A stretch of 64,000 nucleotides of DNA, taken from NCBI RefSeq assembly GCF_007677875.1, contig NZ_VEDO01000004.1:124001-188000 (forward strand), given 5' to 3'. Origin of the DNA: Variovorax boronicumulans (GTDB lineage Bacteria > Pseudomonadota > Gammaproteobacteria > Burkholderiales > Burkholderiaceae_C). The notes under the pieces are model-generated. The model was not told the DNA's origin, did not search any database, and was given only the letters and a program-made list of their open reading frames with translations. Within the stretch, counting starts at the first letter, position 1, and every line of letters starts with the position of its first letter. Positions 17,312 through 27,246 of the stretch are shown here, piece by piece. Both the position numbers and the translations under genes were made by a program.

Positions 17312-18381
17312 GCTTCACGAGCCCGCACCTGGCTGCGTTGGCGCCCTACACGCCTGGGGAGCAGCCAGCCATCGAAGGCCTGGTCAAGCTCAACACCAAC
17401 GAGAACCCGTACCCGCCTTCGCCGCGCGTGCTGGCAGCGATCGAAGGCGCGGCACGCACCGGCCTGCAGTTGTACCCGGATTCGGACTCGTGCGCGCTGC
17501 GCAAGGTGATCGCGCGGCACCATGGGGTGGACCCCGATCAGGTGTTCGTGGGCAACGGCTCGGACGAGGTGCTGGCGCTGGTCTTCGACGCCTTCTTCCG
17601 CCACGCGGGCCAGCCGCTGCTGCTGCCCGACGTGAGCTACAGCTTCTACCAGTCGGTCTGCCGCTGGCTCGGCGTGGCCGTGCGCCAGGTGCCGCTGGAC
17701 GAGGGTCTGCGCGTGGACCTGGCGGCCTTCGAGGCCACGCGCGGCGAGGCGGTGGCCGGCATGGTGATCGCCAACCCGAACGCACCCACCGGCATGGCGC
17801 TGCCGCTGAATGCGCTGGAGCGACTGTCGCGGGTGCATCCACAGCGCGTGCTGCTGGTCGACGAAGCCTATGTGGATTTCGGCGCCGAGTCGGCCACCGT
17901 GCTGGTGGCGCGGCATCCGAACGTGCTCGTGGTGCAGACCCTGTCCAAGTCGCGCGCGCTGGCCGGACTGCGCGTGGGCTGGGCCATCGGCCAGGCGCCG
18001 CTGGTGGACGCACTCACGCGCGTGAAGAACAGCTTCAATGCCTACCCGTTGGACCGGCTGGCCCAGGCCGGTGCCATCGCCGCTTTCGAAGACCAGGCGT
18101 ATTTCGAACGCCAGCGCGACGCCGTGGTGCACTGCCGCGAAGGCCTGCTGCTGCAGCTGGAAGACCTGGGCTTTTCGGTGCTGCCCTCACAGGCCAACTT
18201 CGTGTTCGCGCGCCACCCTGCGCACGACGCCGCGCAACTGGCGGCGGCGCTGCGTGCGCGCAAGGTATTGGTGCGCCACTTTGCGCAGCCGCGCATCGAC
18301 CAATACCTGCGCATCAGCGTGGGCACGCCTGTGCAGTGCGACCACTTGCTGCAGGCGCTGGCGGGCTGCCTGCGAGGGTGA
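17308..18381 (+). CDS. hisC: Histidinol-phosphate aminotransferase paralogue (HisC-like, coupled to cbiB)
   Basis: 357 residues from the ATG at 17308, overlapping the cbiB stop by four bases. PLP-dependent class I/II aminotransferase. HisC signatures: [14 protein letters not shown] near residue 31, [45 protein letters not shown] and the PLP-lysine segment [15 protein letters not shown]. Canonical HisC converts histidinol phosphate and 2-oxoglutarate to imidazole-acetol phosphate and glutamate. Because it is coupled to a CbiB-family gene and away from other his genes, it might instead act as a CobD-type threonine-phosphate decarboxylase, a HisC homologue; the motifs favour HisC. Convergent with fghA, only three bases apart. 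Confidence 0.85.
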   Translation: MSFTSPHLAALAPYTPGEQPAIEGLVKLNTNENPYPPSPRVLAAIEGAARTGLQLYPDSDSCALRKVIARHHGVDPDQVFVGNGSDEVLALVFDAFFRHAGQPLLLPDVSYSFYQSVCRWLGVAVRQVPLDEGLRVDLAAFEATRGEAVAGMVIANPNAPTGMALPLNALERLSRVHPQRVLLVDEAYVDFGAESATVLVARHPNVLVVQTLSKSRALAGLRVGWAIGQAPLVDALTRVKNSFNAYPLDRLAQAGAIAAFEDQAYFERQRDAVVHCREGLLLQLEDLGFSVLPSQANFVFARHPAHDAAQLAAALRARKVLVRHFAQPRIDQYLRISVGTPVQCDHLLQALAGCLRG

Positions 18382-18384
18382 GGA

Positions 18385-19217
18385 TCACCCGCGCAGGGAC
18401 CGCGCGTGGTGGCCGAAGTGGTCGCCCAGGAAACTGGCGATGAAGTAGTAGCTGTGGTCGTAACCAGGCTGCAACCGCAGTGTGAGTGGGTGGCCGGCTG
18501 CATCGCATGCGGCCCGCAGCAGTTCGGGCCGCAGCTGGGTGGCCAGGAACTCGTCGGCATCGCCCTGGTCGATGAGCAGCGGCAGGCGCTCGCTCGCACC
18601 CTTGACCAGTTCCACCGCATCCCAGCCAGCCCAGGCGCTGTGGTCCTCGCCGAAATAGGCCGTGAAGGCCTTCTGGCCCCAGGGCACCTGGGAGGGGGCG
18701 ACGATGGGCGAGAAGGCCGACACGCTCTTGTAGCGGCCCGGATGGCGCAGGGCTGTGACCAGCGCGCCATGGCCGCCCATGGAATGTCCGGAGATGCCGC
18801 GCGCGGCGCTCGCCGGGAAGTGCTGTTCGACCAATGCTGGCAGCTCGTCCGCCACATAGTCCTGCATGCGGAAGTGCGGCGCCCAGGGCGCCTGCGTGGC
18901 ATTCACATAGAAGCCGGCGCCCTGGCCGAGGTCGTAGGCCGCATCGTTGGCCACGCCTTCGCCGCGCGGGCTGGTGTCGGGCGCGATGACGATGAGACCA
19001 TGCCGGGCGGCATGTTCCTGTGCACCGGCCTTGGTGATGAAGTTCTGCTCGGTGCAGGTCAGGCCCGAGAGCCAGTACAGCACCGGGCATTTCTCTCCCT
19101 GCAGCGCAGCCGGCGGCAAGTAGACACCGAACTTCATCTCGCAGCCCAGCGCCGCGGACGCGTGCTTCCAGACTTCCTGGCGGCCGCCGAGGCTGGCGTG
19201 GCTCTCGACGCGCTCCA

Positions 19218-19218
<1 letters not shown>
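18385..19218 (-). CDS. fghA: S-formylglutathione hydrolase
   Basis: 277 residues from the ATG at 19218. It hydrolyses S-formylglutathione to formate and glutathione, the second step of formaldehyde detoxification in the cytoplasm. Alpha/beta-hydrolase of the esterase D family: LYWLSGLTCTEQNFITKAGAQ, then the nucleophile elbow GHSMGGHGAL, with the acid in LIDQGDADEFL and the histidine in GYDHSYYFIASF. The start codon overlaps the adhC stop by one base (TGATG), showing translational coupling in frmR-adhC-fghA. Confidence 0.95.
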
Positions 19219-20348
<1,130 letters not shown>

Positions 20349-20624
20349 TTAGCGGAGGTAGGTGCGGACCAGCGCCGTCATGTCGTGCACGCGTTGGGCA
20401 TGGCGGTCGTCGCCTGGGGCGGGCGTGCCGAACTCCTCGCGGATGTGCGATTCGAGCACTTCGGCCATGAGGCCGTTGACGGCGCCGCGGATGGCGGCCA
20501 ACTGCTGCAGCACGGGGCCGCAGTCGGCGCCGGCTTGCAGCGCACGTTCCAGCGCGTCGGCCTGGCCGCGGATGCGGCGCACGCGCAGCAGTGCCTTCTT
20601 TTTCTCGGCGGGGGAGTGCGGCAT
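20349..20624 (-). CDS. frmR: Formaldehyde-responsive repressor FrmR (CsoR/RcnR family)
   Basis: 91 residues, close in pattern to the enterobacterial protein: it begins MPHSPAEKK, with the proline after Met1 and the conserved Cys35 (ADCGPVLQQ) that together form the formaldehyde cross-linking site, then [23 protein letters not shown]. FrmR represses frmRAB until formaldehyde methylene-bridges the N-terminus to the cysteine. It is first in the operon, 21 bases before adhC, with a GC-tract palindrome just upstream that is a likely operator. Confidence 0.93.
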   Translation of the reverse strand: MPHSPAEKKKALLRVRRIRGQADALERALQAGADCGPVLQQLAAIRGAVNGLMAEVLESHIREEFGTPAPGDDRHAQRVHDMTALVRTYLR

Positions 20625-20635
20625 GGCGGCGCACT

Positions 20636-20652
20636 ATACCCGAGGGGAGTAT
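20636..20652 (-). promoter_or_regulatory. Candidate FrmR operator
   Basis: ATAC (20636-20639) and its complement GTAT (20649-20652) flank a C/G tract, the arrangement used by RcnR/CsoR-family repressors. It lies 12-28 bases before the frmR start and overlaps a possible -10 box (TATAGT on the minus strand), a position suited to repression. Confidence 0.5.
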
Positions 20653-20773
20653 CCGCCTGAGCGTATCAAGGAGGTCGGAATGCGCGACCGCGTGCCATTG
20701 GAGGGGCGGGTCGCGTCACCAGGGCCGCCTTGCGCTTGGCGTGCATTGCGGGCGGGCACGCTGTGCAGGGCCG

Positions 20774-21748
20774 TCACGGGCGGAGTGCTTGCTGCTTTCC
20801 GGTCAGCTTCTTCACGTGCTGGATCAGCCTGGACCGCAGTCCGACGTAAAAAGGCCTCCAGACGATGGCGTACCACTGGCGCCAGACGAAGGTCCTCTGC
20901 ATGGCGGCTGGCGACTTCGGCAACTGCTTGACCGCGTTGAGGCGCGCGTGGTGTTTGGCCAGGAAGTAGTGGTTGAGGCGGACGTTCCAGAACCAATGCC
21001 GCCATCTCGACGTGCGCTGCCCGCCTTTGCGCACGAAAGAGAACGGAAGATGTTGGCAGATGGCGGTTCTGCAGTAGCGATGGGTCAACCCGTCCAGGTA
21101 CATGAGCAACTGCGTGTCGGACTCTTCCCGGTAACCGGTCCCGCAGCTGTAGGTCTGGTCGAAACCATAGGCGCGCAATTGCTCGGTCCGCGCCAGGTAC
21201 AGCGCATGGCCGAAGACAAGTCGGGAACCGTCGGGCGGTGCGCAGCCGGCCCGCACGGTCAAGGTTTGCAGGTCGAAATACCTCTCCACTGGCACCTCGG
21301 GGGCTGGGGCGATATCCCCCTGGCTGCGCGGCTCCTCGTGGTCGGCGAGGTAGACGATGCGACCGCTGGCAAGCGCTGCCTGACCCGAACTCACGCACTG
21401 CAACAGGGCACTGTAGTAGGTGGCCGAGACGACCACATCGTCTTCGCCGAAGGCCATGAAGGTGGTTTCACAGGCGTCCAGAGCGGTCTGACGCGCGCGC
21501 GCTGCCCCGGACCTGCGGGCATGCGCGACGTGGCGGCTGCGGATGAGCGGGAAGCTCCGCGCGATGCGCGTGAATATCTCGACCGTATCGTCTTCGCTGG
21601 CGTCCACAACCAGCAAAATGTCGGTCACGCCCTCGGCTTGGAAATACGACGGCAAGGTCCTTTCCAGGCAATACCCGCGGTTGAACGTCGGTATGGCGAT
21701 GGTCAGACCGAGTGGTCGGGCTGCGCTGTCGGCAAAGGGTTGGGTCAT
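20774..21748 (-). CDS. Glycosyltransferase family 2 protein
   Basis: 324 residues from the ATG at 21748 (an ATG at 21781 is possible). GT-A fold: it opens with LTIAIPTFNRGYCLERTLPSYF, continues with ILLVVDASEDDT and the metal-binding acidic motif FMAFGEDDVVV (in place of the usual DxD), then YREESDTQLLMYLDG, the catalytic-base ED region. The C-terminal 90 residues are basic and aromatic-rich (WRHWFWNVRLNHYFLAKHH) and may contact the membrane. The gene is an orphan between the frm operon and rsgA, about 11 kb from the eps operon. Donor and acceptor unknown. Confidence 0.8.
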   Translation of the reverse strand: MTQPFADSAARPLGLTIAIPTFNRGYCLERTLPSYFQAEGVTDILLVVDASEDDTVEIFTRIARSFPLIRSRHVAHARRSGAARARQTALDACETTFMAFGEDDVVVSATYYSALLQCVSSGQAALASGRIVYLADHEEPRSQGDIAPAPEVPVERYFDLQTLTVRAGCAPPDGSRLVFGHALYLARTEQLRAYGFDQTYSCGTGYREESDTQLLMYLDGLTHRYCRTAICQHLPFSFVRKGGQRTSRWRHWFWNVRLNHYFLAKHHARLNAVKQLPKSPAAMQRTFVWRQWYAIVWRPFYVGLRSRLIQHVKKLTGKQQALRP

Positions 21749-21952
21749 GGATCGGCCGGTCTGGCGTACGCGGCCGGGCACTTCAGACGAAGCGGCTGGC
21801 TGGACTTGGGCGCTACGCGTCTTTGGGCGCCACGGTCACGCCGTGGAAGGTGAAGAGTAGATACGTGCCATCGTGACAGCCGCAACCGCGTAATCCCTAT
21901 CCGTGCCGAGCGGCAGGGTGGCTCAACCCGCAGGTCGGCTCGCCATGCCAAG

Positions 21953-22861
21953 TCAATACCGCGGCGGCTGACTCAGTTCTGCGAACAGGTCGGCGTAGAT
22001 CGCGTGGCGGCGTGGTGCGATATTGCCGCCCTCGCCTACGGCGGCCAGCACGGCACAGCCCGGCTCATGGAGGTGGGTGCAGTTGTAAAAGCGGCACTGA
22101 TCCGCATACGCTGCAATGTCGGGCATCAGTGCAGCGAGCCGTCGCGGCGCGATCTGTTGCAAACCGAATTCCTGGAAGCCCGGCGAGTCGATCACCGCGG
22201 TGGTCCGATCGGCACTGGTCCAGTACCACGTCGTGCTGGTCGTGGTGTGTTTTCCCGACTTGAGGGCGTACGAGATCTCCTGCGTCAGGACGGCAGCGCT
22301 GGGGACCAACTGGTTGATCAGCGTGCTCTTGCCGGCGCCCGAAGGCCCCAGCACCAGCGTCGCCTTGCCCTGCAGCAGCGGCGCCAGTTCGGCGGCGCCC
22401 TCGGTGCGCAGACTGGCGGTGTGCACGGCATAGCCCATCGCGCGGTAGGGGGCCAGGCGCTGCCAGGCGCGCGCGAAGGGATCGGCCAGGTCGCGCTTGT
22501 TGAGCACGACCAGCGGCACGATGCGTTCAGCCGCCGCGGCGATCAGCACGCGCGCGAGTTGCTGCTCCGACGGCTCGGGCTCGGCCGCGATCAGCACCAG
22601 CACCTGGTCGATGTTGGCCGCGAAGGACTTGGTGCGGATCTCGTCCTGCCGGTACAGCAGGTTGCGGCGCGGTTCGACGGCCTCGATGCTGCCCTCGTCG
22701 CCTTGGCCGGGCGGCGGCGCCAGCCAGCGCACGCGGTCGCCAACCACGGCCTGGCTCTTCTTGCCGCGCGGATGGCAGATGCGCCGGCTGCCGTCGTCGG
22801 CCTCGACCAAGCAGTGCCGGCCGTGTGCGGCGACGACCAGGCCGGTGGGCAAGGTGCTCAA
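21953..22861 (-). CDS. rsgA: Ribosome small-subunit-dependent GTPase RsgA
   Basis: 302 residues from a TTG at 22861 that overlaps the phhB stop by four bases. RsgA checks late 30S maturation at the decoding site. Order is that of a circularly permuted GTPase: N-terminal OB-fold (VVAAHGRHCLVEADDGS, VVGDRVRW), G4 (VVLNKRDL), G5-like, then G1 (LGPSGAGKSTLINQL) and G3 (DSPGFQEFG), and a C-terminal zinc finger (CRFYNCTHLHEPGC). Part of the M48 protease-phhB-rsgA operon. Confidence 0.95.
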   Translation of the reverse strand: MSTLPTGLVVAAHGRHCLVEADDGSRRICHPRGKKSQAVVGDRVRWLAPPPGQGDEGSIEAVEPRRNLLYRQDEIRTKSFAANIDQVLVLIAAEPEPSEQQLARVLIAAAAERIVPLVVLNKRDLADPFARAWQRLAPYRAMGYAVHTASLRTEGAAELAPLLQGKATLVLGPSGAGKSTLINQLVPSAAVLTQEISYALKSGKHTTTSTTWYWTSADRTTAVIDSPGFQEFGLQQIAPRRLAALMPDIAAYADQCRFYNCTHLHEPGCAVLAAVGEGGNIAPRRHAIYADLFAELSQPPRY

Positions 22862-23190
22862 GTCAGCAGCGCGTCGAAACGCGTGGCACAGTCGAAGTCG
22901 GTCTCGGACAGACCGCGCACGTCGTGCGTGTTGAGCGCCACCACGCAGTGGTCGTAGCGCACCAGCAGTTCCGGGTGGTGGTCCTGCACATGGGCGACGA
23001 AGGCCACAGCGTTCACGAAGGCCATGGTCTCGTGGTAATTGGCGAAGCGGTAGGTCTTCTCGATCGCCACGTTCTCGCCATCGCCGCGCAAGGTCCAGCC
23101 CTGCAGCTGGGCGAGCCGGGTCACGATGTCGGTGGGCTTGAGCGCGCGGCGCGGCGTGGTGGCCCAGTCCTTCTTTGGCAAGGTGTTCAT
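22858..23190 (-). CDS. phhB: Pterin-4a-carbinolamine dehydratase
   Basis: 110 residues. It dehydrates 4a-hydroxytetrahydrobiopterin for recycling of the pterin cofactor of aromatic amino acid hydroxylases. The active-site signature is in VAFVAHVQDHHPELLVRYDHCVV, with the family histidines (HVQDHHPEL) and NVAIEKTYRFANYHETMAFVN before it. GGAG lies seven bases before the ATG. It sits 10 bases after the M48 gene and overlaps rsgA by four bases. No phenylalanine hydroxylase gene is in view. Confidence 0.93.
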   Translation of the reverse strand: MNTLPKKDWATTPRRALKPTDIVTRLAQLQGWTLRGDGENVAIEKTYRFANYHETMAFVNAVAFVAHVQDHHPELLVRYDHCVVALNTHDVRGLSETDFDCATRFDALLT

Positions 23191-23200
23191 GCGGTGCTCC

Positions 23201-24496
23201 TCAGGCAGCAGGCTGCAGACGGGCCAGTCGTTCGGACGCTGGCGGGTGCGAGTAGTAGAACTTCACGAACACGGGGTCGGGCGTCAACGTGCTGGCGTTG
23301 TCTTCGTAAAGCTTGAGCAGCGCGGCCGACAGGTCAACACCGCTCGTCTGTTCCACCGCAAAGGCGTCGGCCTGGAACTCGTGGCGGCGCGACAGCTGAG
23401 CCGACATCGGCGCCACGAAAAAGCCGAACACCGGCATCGCCAGCATGAACAGCAGCAGCGCCAGTGCGTCGTTGGGGGCGGGGCGGCCGTCGGGCAGCAA
23501 GGCCATGAAGGGATGCACGCCCAGGCCGGTGTAGAACCAGGTCTGGCCCGACAGCCATCCCAGCAGCGCGAAGCCAGCCAGGCTCAGCGCGAACATCAGG
23601 ACGATGCGCTGCACGATGTGCCGGTGCTTGAAGTGGCCAAGCTCGTGCGCCAGCACGGCATCGACCTGGCGCGGGGACAGCCGGGCCAGCAGCGTGTCGT
23701 AGAACACCACGCGCTTGGCGGCGCCGAAGCCCGTGAAGTAGGCGTTGCCATGGGCGCTGCGGCGGCTGCCGTCCATCACGTACAAGCCCTTGGCGGCGAA
23801 GCCGCAGCGCTGCATGAGCGCGGTGACGCTGGCCTTCAGGGCCTCGTCCTCCAGAGGCTTGAACCGGTTGAACAGCGGCGCGATGAAGGTCGGGTAGACC
23901 AGCAGCAGCACGAGGTTGAAGCCCATCCAGGCGGCCCAGGCCCACAGCCACCAGCGCTGGCCGGCCGCGCCCATGAGCCACAGGATCAGTGCGGCGATGG
24001 GCAGGCCGATCAGGGCGCCGACCAGCGCCGACTTCAACAGGTCGGCCAGCCACAGCCAGGCGCTCATCTTGTTGAAGCCGAAGCGTTGCTCGATGCTGAA
24101 GGTCTGGTACAGCGAGAACGGCAGCTCCAGCAGGCCGCCCACCAGTGCGAAGGCGGCCAGCAGCGCGAGCTGCTGCAACATGCCGGGGCCGAGGGCGCGC
24201 AGCAGCAGCTCGTTCAGCAGGTTCAGGCCGCCCAGCAAGGTCCAGCCCAGCAGCACGGCGGTGCCGAAGGCCATCTCCACCAGGCCGAAGCGCGTCTTGG
24301 CGATGGTGTAGTCGGCGGCCTTGCGGTGCGCCGCGGGCGTCATGGTGCCGGCGAACGCGGCGGGCACTGCGTCGCGGTGCCGTGCCACATGGCGGATCTG
24401 GCGGCTGGCCAGCCAGAACTTGACCAGCAGGCCGAGCACGAGGGCCACGGCGAATGCCGCGGTGAAAAGGTCCGCAGCGGACAGGTCGGGGGGCAT
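23201..24496 (-). CDS. M48 family metallopeptidase (Ste24/CAAX-protease-like)
   Basis: 431 residues from the ATG at 24496. Integral membrane zinc protease. The N-terminal half has an M48_N region with several transmembrane helices (LFTAAFAVALVLGLLVKFWLA, FGTAVLLGWTLLGG and others). The catalytic motif is HELGH (VDAVLAHELGHFKHRH), with the third zinc ligand in RRHEFQADAFAVEQ (ExxxD). VMDGSRRSAHGNAYFTGFG before it is typical of Ste24 homologues. In bacteria these enzymes take part in membrane-protein quality control; substrates here are unknown. It is first of the protease-phhB-rsgA operon and divergent from orn, with only 36 bases between the two start codons. Confidence 0.93.
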   Translation of the reverse strand: MPPDLSAADLFTAAFAVALVLGLLVKFWLASRQIRHVARHRDAVPAAFAGTMTPAAHRKAADYTIAKTRFGLVEMAFGTAVLLGWTLLGGLNLLNELLLRALGPGMLQQLALLAAFALVGGLLELPFSLYQTFSIEQRFGFNKMSAWLWLADLLKSALVGALIGLPIAALILWLMGAAGQRWWLWAWAAWMGFNLVLLLVYPTFIAPLFNRFKPLEDEALKASVTALMQRCGFAAKGLYVMDGSRRSAHGNAYFTGFGAAKRVVFYDTLLARLSPRQVDAVLAHELGHFKHRHIVQRIVLMFALSLAGFALLGWLSGQTWFYTGLGVHPFMALLPDGRPAPNDALALLLFMLAMPVFGFFVAPMSAQLSRRHEFQADAFAVEQTSGVDLSAALLKLYEDNASTLTPDPVFVKFYYSHPPASERLARLQPAA

Positions 24497-24532
24497 AGCC
24501 GGGCAGTGTAGGCCATCGGCGAGAATGCCTGC

Positions 24533-25117
24533 ATGGACCCGACCAACACCACTTCCGCACCCGTCCTGCTGGGCAAATCCGACAAGAACCTGGTCTGGCT
24601 GGACTGCGAGATGACCGGCCTGGACCCTGAAGTGGAGCGCCTGATCGAGATCGCGGTGGTGGTGACGGGGCCGGATCTGCAACCGCGCGTGGAGGGGCCG
24701 GTGCTCGTGATCCACCAATCGGACGAGCAGTTAGACAAGATGGACGCGTGGAACAAGGGCACGCATGGCCGCAGCGGCCTGATCGACAAGGTGCGCGCCT
24801 CCACCATGACCGAGGCCCAGGCCGAGGCCGAGCTGCTGGCCTTCCTTGCGCGCTACGTGCCGAAGAATGCGGTGCCGATGTGTGGCAACAGCATCGGGCA
24901 GGACCGGCGCTTCCTGGTCAGGTACATGCCTAAGCTCGAGGCCTTCTTCCATTACCGCAACCTGGACGTCAGCACGCTCAAGGAGTTGGCCAAGCGCTGG
25001 AAACCCGAGGTCTACAGCAGCTTCAAGAAGGCGCAGAAGCACACCGCGCTGGCCGACGTCCACGAGTCCATCGACGAATTGGCGCATTACCGCACACACT
25101 TCTTGCGCATGGATTGA
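24533..25117 (+). CDS. orn: Oligoribonuclease
   Basis: 194 residues. DEDDh 3'-5' exoribonuclease that degrades two- to five-nucleotide RNAs, including pGpG from c-di-GMP turnover. Exo [23 protein letters not shown]; Exo [19 protein letters not shown]; Exo [21 protein letters not shown], giving the four acidic residues and the histidine. The N-terminal dozen residues before the first strand are variable. Divergent from the M48 protease gene. Confidence 0.97.
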   Translation: MDPTNTTSAPVLLGKSDKNLVWLDCEMTGLDPEVERLIEIAVVVTGPDLQPRVEGPVLVIHQSDEQLDKMDAWNKGTHGRSGLIDKVRASTMTEAQAEAELLAFLARYVPKNAVPMCGNSIGQDRRFLVRYMPKLEAFFHYRNLDVSTLKELAKRWKPEVYSSFKKAQKHTALADVHESIDELAHYRTHFLRMD

Positions 25118-25133
25118 CGACGCATGTCATAAT
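25103..25133 (+). promoter_or_regulatory. Candidate promoter of the DEAD-box helicase gene
   Basis: CATAAT (25128-25133) followed by CGAGGGCTT resembles the -10 and discriminator seen before rpsP, rplS and fmdB. The best -35 (TTGCGC, 25103-25108) has a long 19-base spacer. If used, the leader to the ATG is about 195 bases, as in many cold-inducible helicase genes. Confidence 0.35.
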
Positions 25134-25333
25134 CGAGGGCTTCGGCGAAGTCGCTTGACCGCGCCGTCCCTTTGCATCTCCCCTCACACTCCCGGCTCTG
25201 AAGAGCCGCCAACGCCGTCGGCACTGCCCAGGCGTTGTTTCGTTTGAAGGTGGATGTTTGTTCCACCGATGACGAGCTTTGCACCGCCACACCGACGCCA
25301 GGTTGCGCGGCGCATCGCACGTGTGAGAAATCC

Positions 25334-26968
25334 ATGACCGACTCTTTCGAAGACCGGGCAGCTTTGCCCATGCCCGCCCACGACAATGCTTTTGTCGAGG
25401 GTGGAACCGCCCACACCGCTGCGCCGGACGTTTCCGCCTTCGCCGCGCTGGGCCTGGCCGAGCCGTTGTTGCGTGCCGTGGCCGACCTGGGCTTCACCCA
25501 GCCCACCGCCGTGCAGCAGCAGGCCGTGCCCATGGCCATGGGCGATACCACGGGCTTCAACGACCTGATGGTCTCGAGCCAGACCGGCAGCGGCAAGACC
25601 GCGGCGTTTCTGCTGCCCGTGCTGCACACGCTGATCCGTCAGCAGGAAGCCGATGAGGCGGCCGAGCGTGCCGAGCGCGAGCGCCTGGCGGCCGAAGCCG
25701 AGGCCCGCGGCGAGCCGGCGCCCAAAAAGCCGCGCCGCAAGGACCCGACCAACCCGCGCCACTTCAAGCCGGCCGAGCCGGGCGCCCTGGTGCTGTGCCC
25801 CACGCGCGAACTGGCGCAGCAGGTCGCGCACGACGCTATCGAGCTGGTCAAGCATTGCCGTGGCTTGCGCATCGCCAACGTCGTGGGCGGCATGCCTTAC
25901 GCGCTGCAGATCGCCAAGCTGCAGAACGCCAACCTGGTCGTGGCCACGCCGGGCCGCCTGCTGGACCTGCAGCGCTCCATGCAGCTCAAGCTCGACAAGG
26001 TGCGCTTCCTCGTCGTCGACGAAGCCGACCGCATGTTGGACCTCGGCTTTGCCGACGACCTGGCCGAGATCCATGACCTGACGGCCCAGCGCCAGCAGAC
26101 CATGATGTTCAGCGCCACGTTCGCGCCGCGCATCCAGCAATTGGCCATGCGCGTGATGCGCGAGCCCAAGCGCATCCAGATCGCGACGCCGCACGAGAAA
26201 CACCAGAACATCCGCCAAGTGCTGTTCTGGGCTGACAACGCACAGCACAAGCGCGCGCTGCTGGACCACTGGCTGCGGGATGCCAGCATCGAGCAGGCCA
26301 TTGTGTTCGCCAGCACCCAGATCGAGTGTGACGGCCTGGCCCATGATCTTCAGCAAGCCGGCTTCTCGGCCGTGGCCCTGCATGGCGCACTGAGCCAAGG
26401 CTTGCGCAACCGCCGCCTGATGGCGCTGCGCAACGGCCAGGTGCAAATCCTGGTGGCCACCGACGTGGCGGCGCGGGGCATCGATGTGCCCGCCATCACG
26501 CACGTGTTCAACTTCGGCCTGCCGATGAAGGCGGAGGACTACACGCACCGCATCGGCCGCACCGGCCGCGCCGGCCGTGACGGCCTGGCCGTGACCTTCG
26601 CCGAGTTCCGTGACCGCCGCCGCATCATGGACATCGAGCACTTCACACGCCAACCGTTCAAGGCCGAGGTGATCCCGGGCATGGAGCCGCGCGAGCGCTT
26701 CCCTGAGCCGCGCAAGCCGGCCTTCGGCCGTGGCGGTCCGCGTGGTGGCGAGCCACGTGGCAGAGGCGTCGGCGCGCCTCGCGGCGGCCAGCATGACCGT
26801 GCTGGTTTCGGTGCCTGGCAGGGCGGTGACCGCGGCGGCTTCGGCAGCCAGGCGAGGCCTGCGCCGCGGGCAGACGGCGCTCGCGCGGGTGGTGGACGTC
26901 CTGCTGGCGGCGGCAAGGTGTTCGTGCCGTTCGACGCCAAGCGGCGTCCGCACAAGGCGTCGCGCTAG
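25334..26968 (+). CDS. DEAD-box ATP-dependent RNA helicase, RhlE-like, with RGG tail
   Basis: 544 residues from the ATG at 25334; the frame is open 33 codons further upstream within the leader. Motifs in order: Q motif (GFTQPTAVQQQAVP), I (SQTGSGKTAAF), Ia (PTRELAQQ), Ib (ATPGRLLD), II (VVDEADRML), III (FSATF), then domain 2 with ATDVAARGID and HRIGRTGRAGR. A charged insert of about 45 residues (EADEAAERAERERLAAE, then lysine/proline-rich) separates motif I from Ia, as in other Burkholderiales members. The last 90 residues are rich in RGG/GG repeats, suited to RNA binding. Probable roles are ribosome assembly and RNA decay in the cold. Confidence 0.93.
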   Translation: MTDSFEDRAALPMPAHDNAFVEGGTAHTAAPDVSAFAALGLAEPLLRAVADLGFTQPTAVQQQAVPMAMGDTTGFNDLMVSSQTGSGKTAAFLLPVLHTLIRQQEADEAAERAERERLAAEAEARGEPAPKKPRRKDPTNPRHFKPAEPGALVLCPTRELAQQVAHDAIELVKHCRGLRIANVVGGMPYALQIAKLQNANLVVATPGRLLDLQRSMQLKLDKVRFLVVDEADRMLDLGFADDLAEIHDLTAQRQQTMMFSATFAPRIQQLAMRVMREPKRIQIATPHEKHQNIRQVLFWADNAQHKRALLDHWLRDASIEQAIVFASTQIECDGLAHDLQQAGFSAVALHGALSQGLRNRRLMALRNGQVQILVATDVAARGIDVPAITHVFNFGLPMKAEDYTHRIGRTGRAGRDGLAVTFAEFRDRRRIMDIEHFTRQPFKAEVIPGMEPRERFPEPRKPAFGRGGPRGGEPRGRGVGAPRGGQHDRAGFGAWQGGDRGGFGSQARPAPRADGARAGGGRPAGGGKVFVPFDAKRRPHKASR

Positions 26969-27246
26969 TCTGGCGCACCGGACGGAGGCCGCCTCTGGTG
27001 TCATGCGGGCCTTCTACAATCGTCCGGAAATTTGTGGGTTTTTGCGCAGATTCCGCTCAAATGGGGAGCGATCCTTGCGCCCGTGGATCGATCGGGGCCG
27101 CCCTGCATCTGATGGCACGTACAGTTGTGGTTGGCGCGCTCTGTCTTTTACCGGGAACGGCATCGGATGATTCGACTTCGACGTAACAACACCAAAGGAA
27201 AGCGGCCCCTGATGGCATCTGGCGCTGGGGCCGAGGGTCGGGGCGC
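26969..27246 (+). promoter_or_regulatory. Leader/promoter region of the prs module
   Basis: 278 bases without a gene. A TACAAT (27015-27020) could be a -10 box, with only a poor -35. A TGGCACG (27113-27119) resembles half of a sigma-54 site, but the -12 part is one base out of register and lacks the GC. No hairpin of note. Confidence 0.3.

Noticed and set aside
27113-27128. Possible sigma-54 promoter (TGGCACG...TTGT) before the prs module
   Set aside because: Spacing between the -24 GG and the -12 element is one base too long and the invariant GC at -12 is missing.
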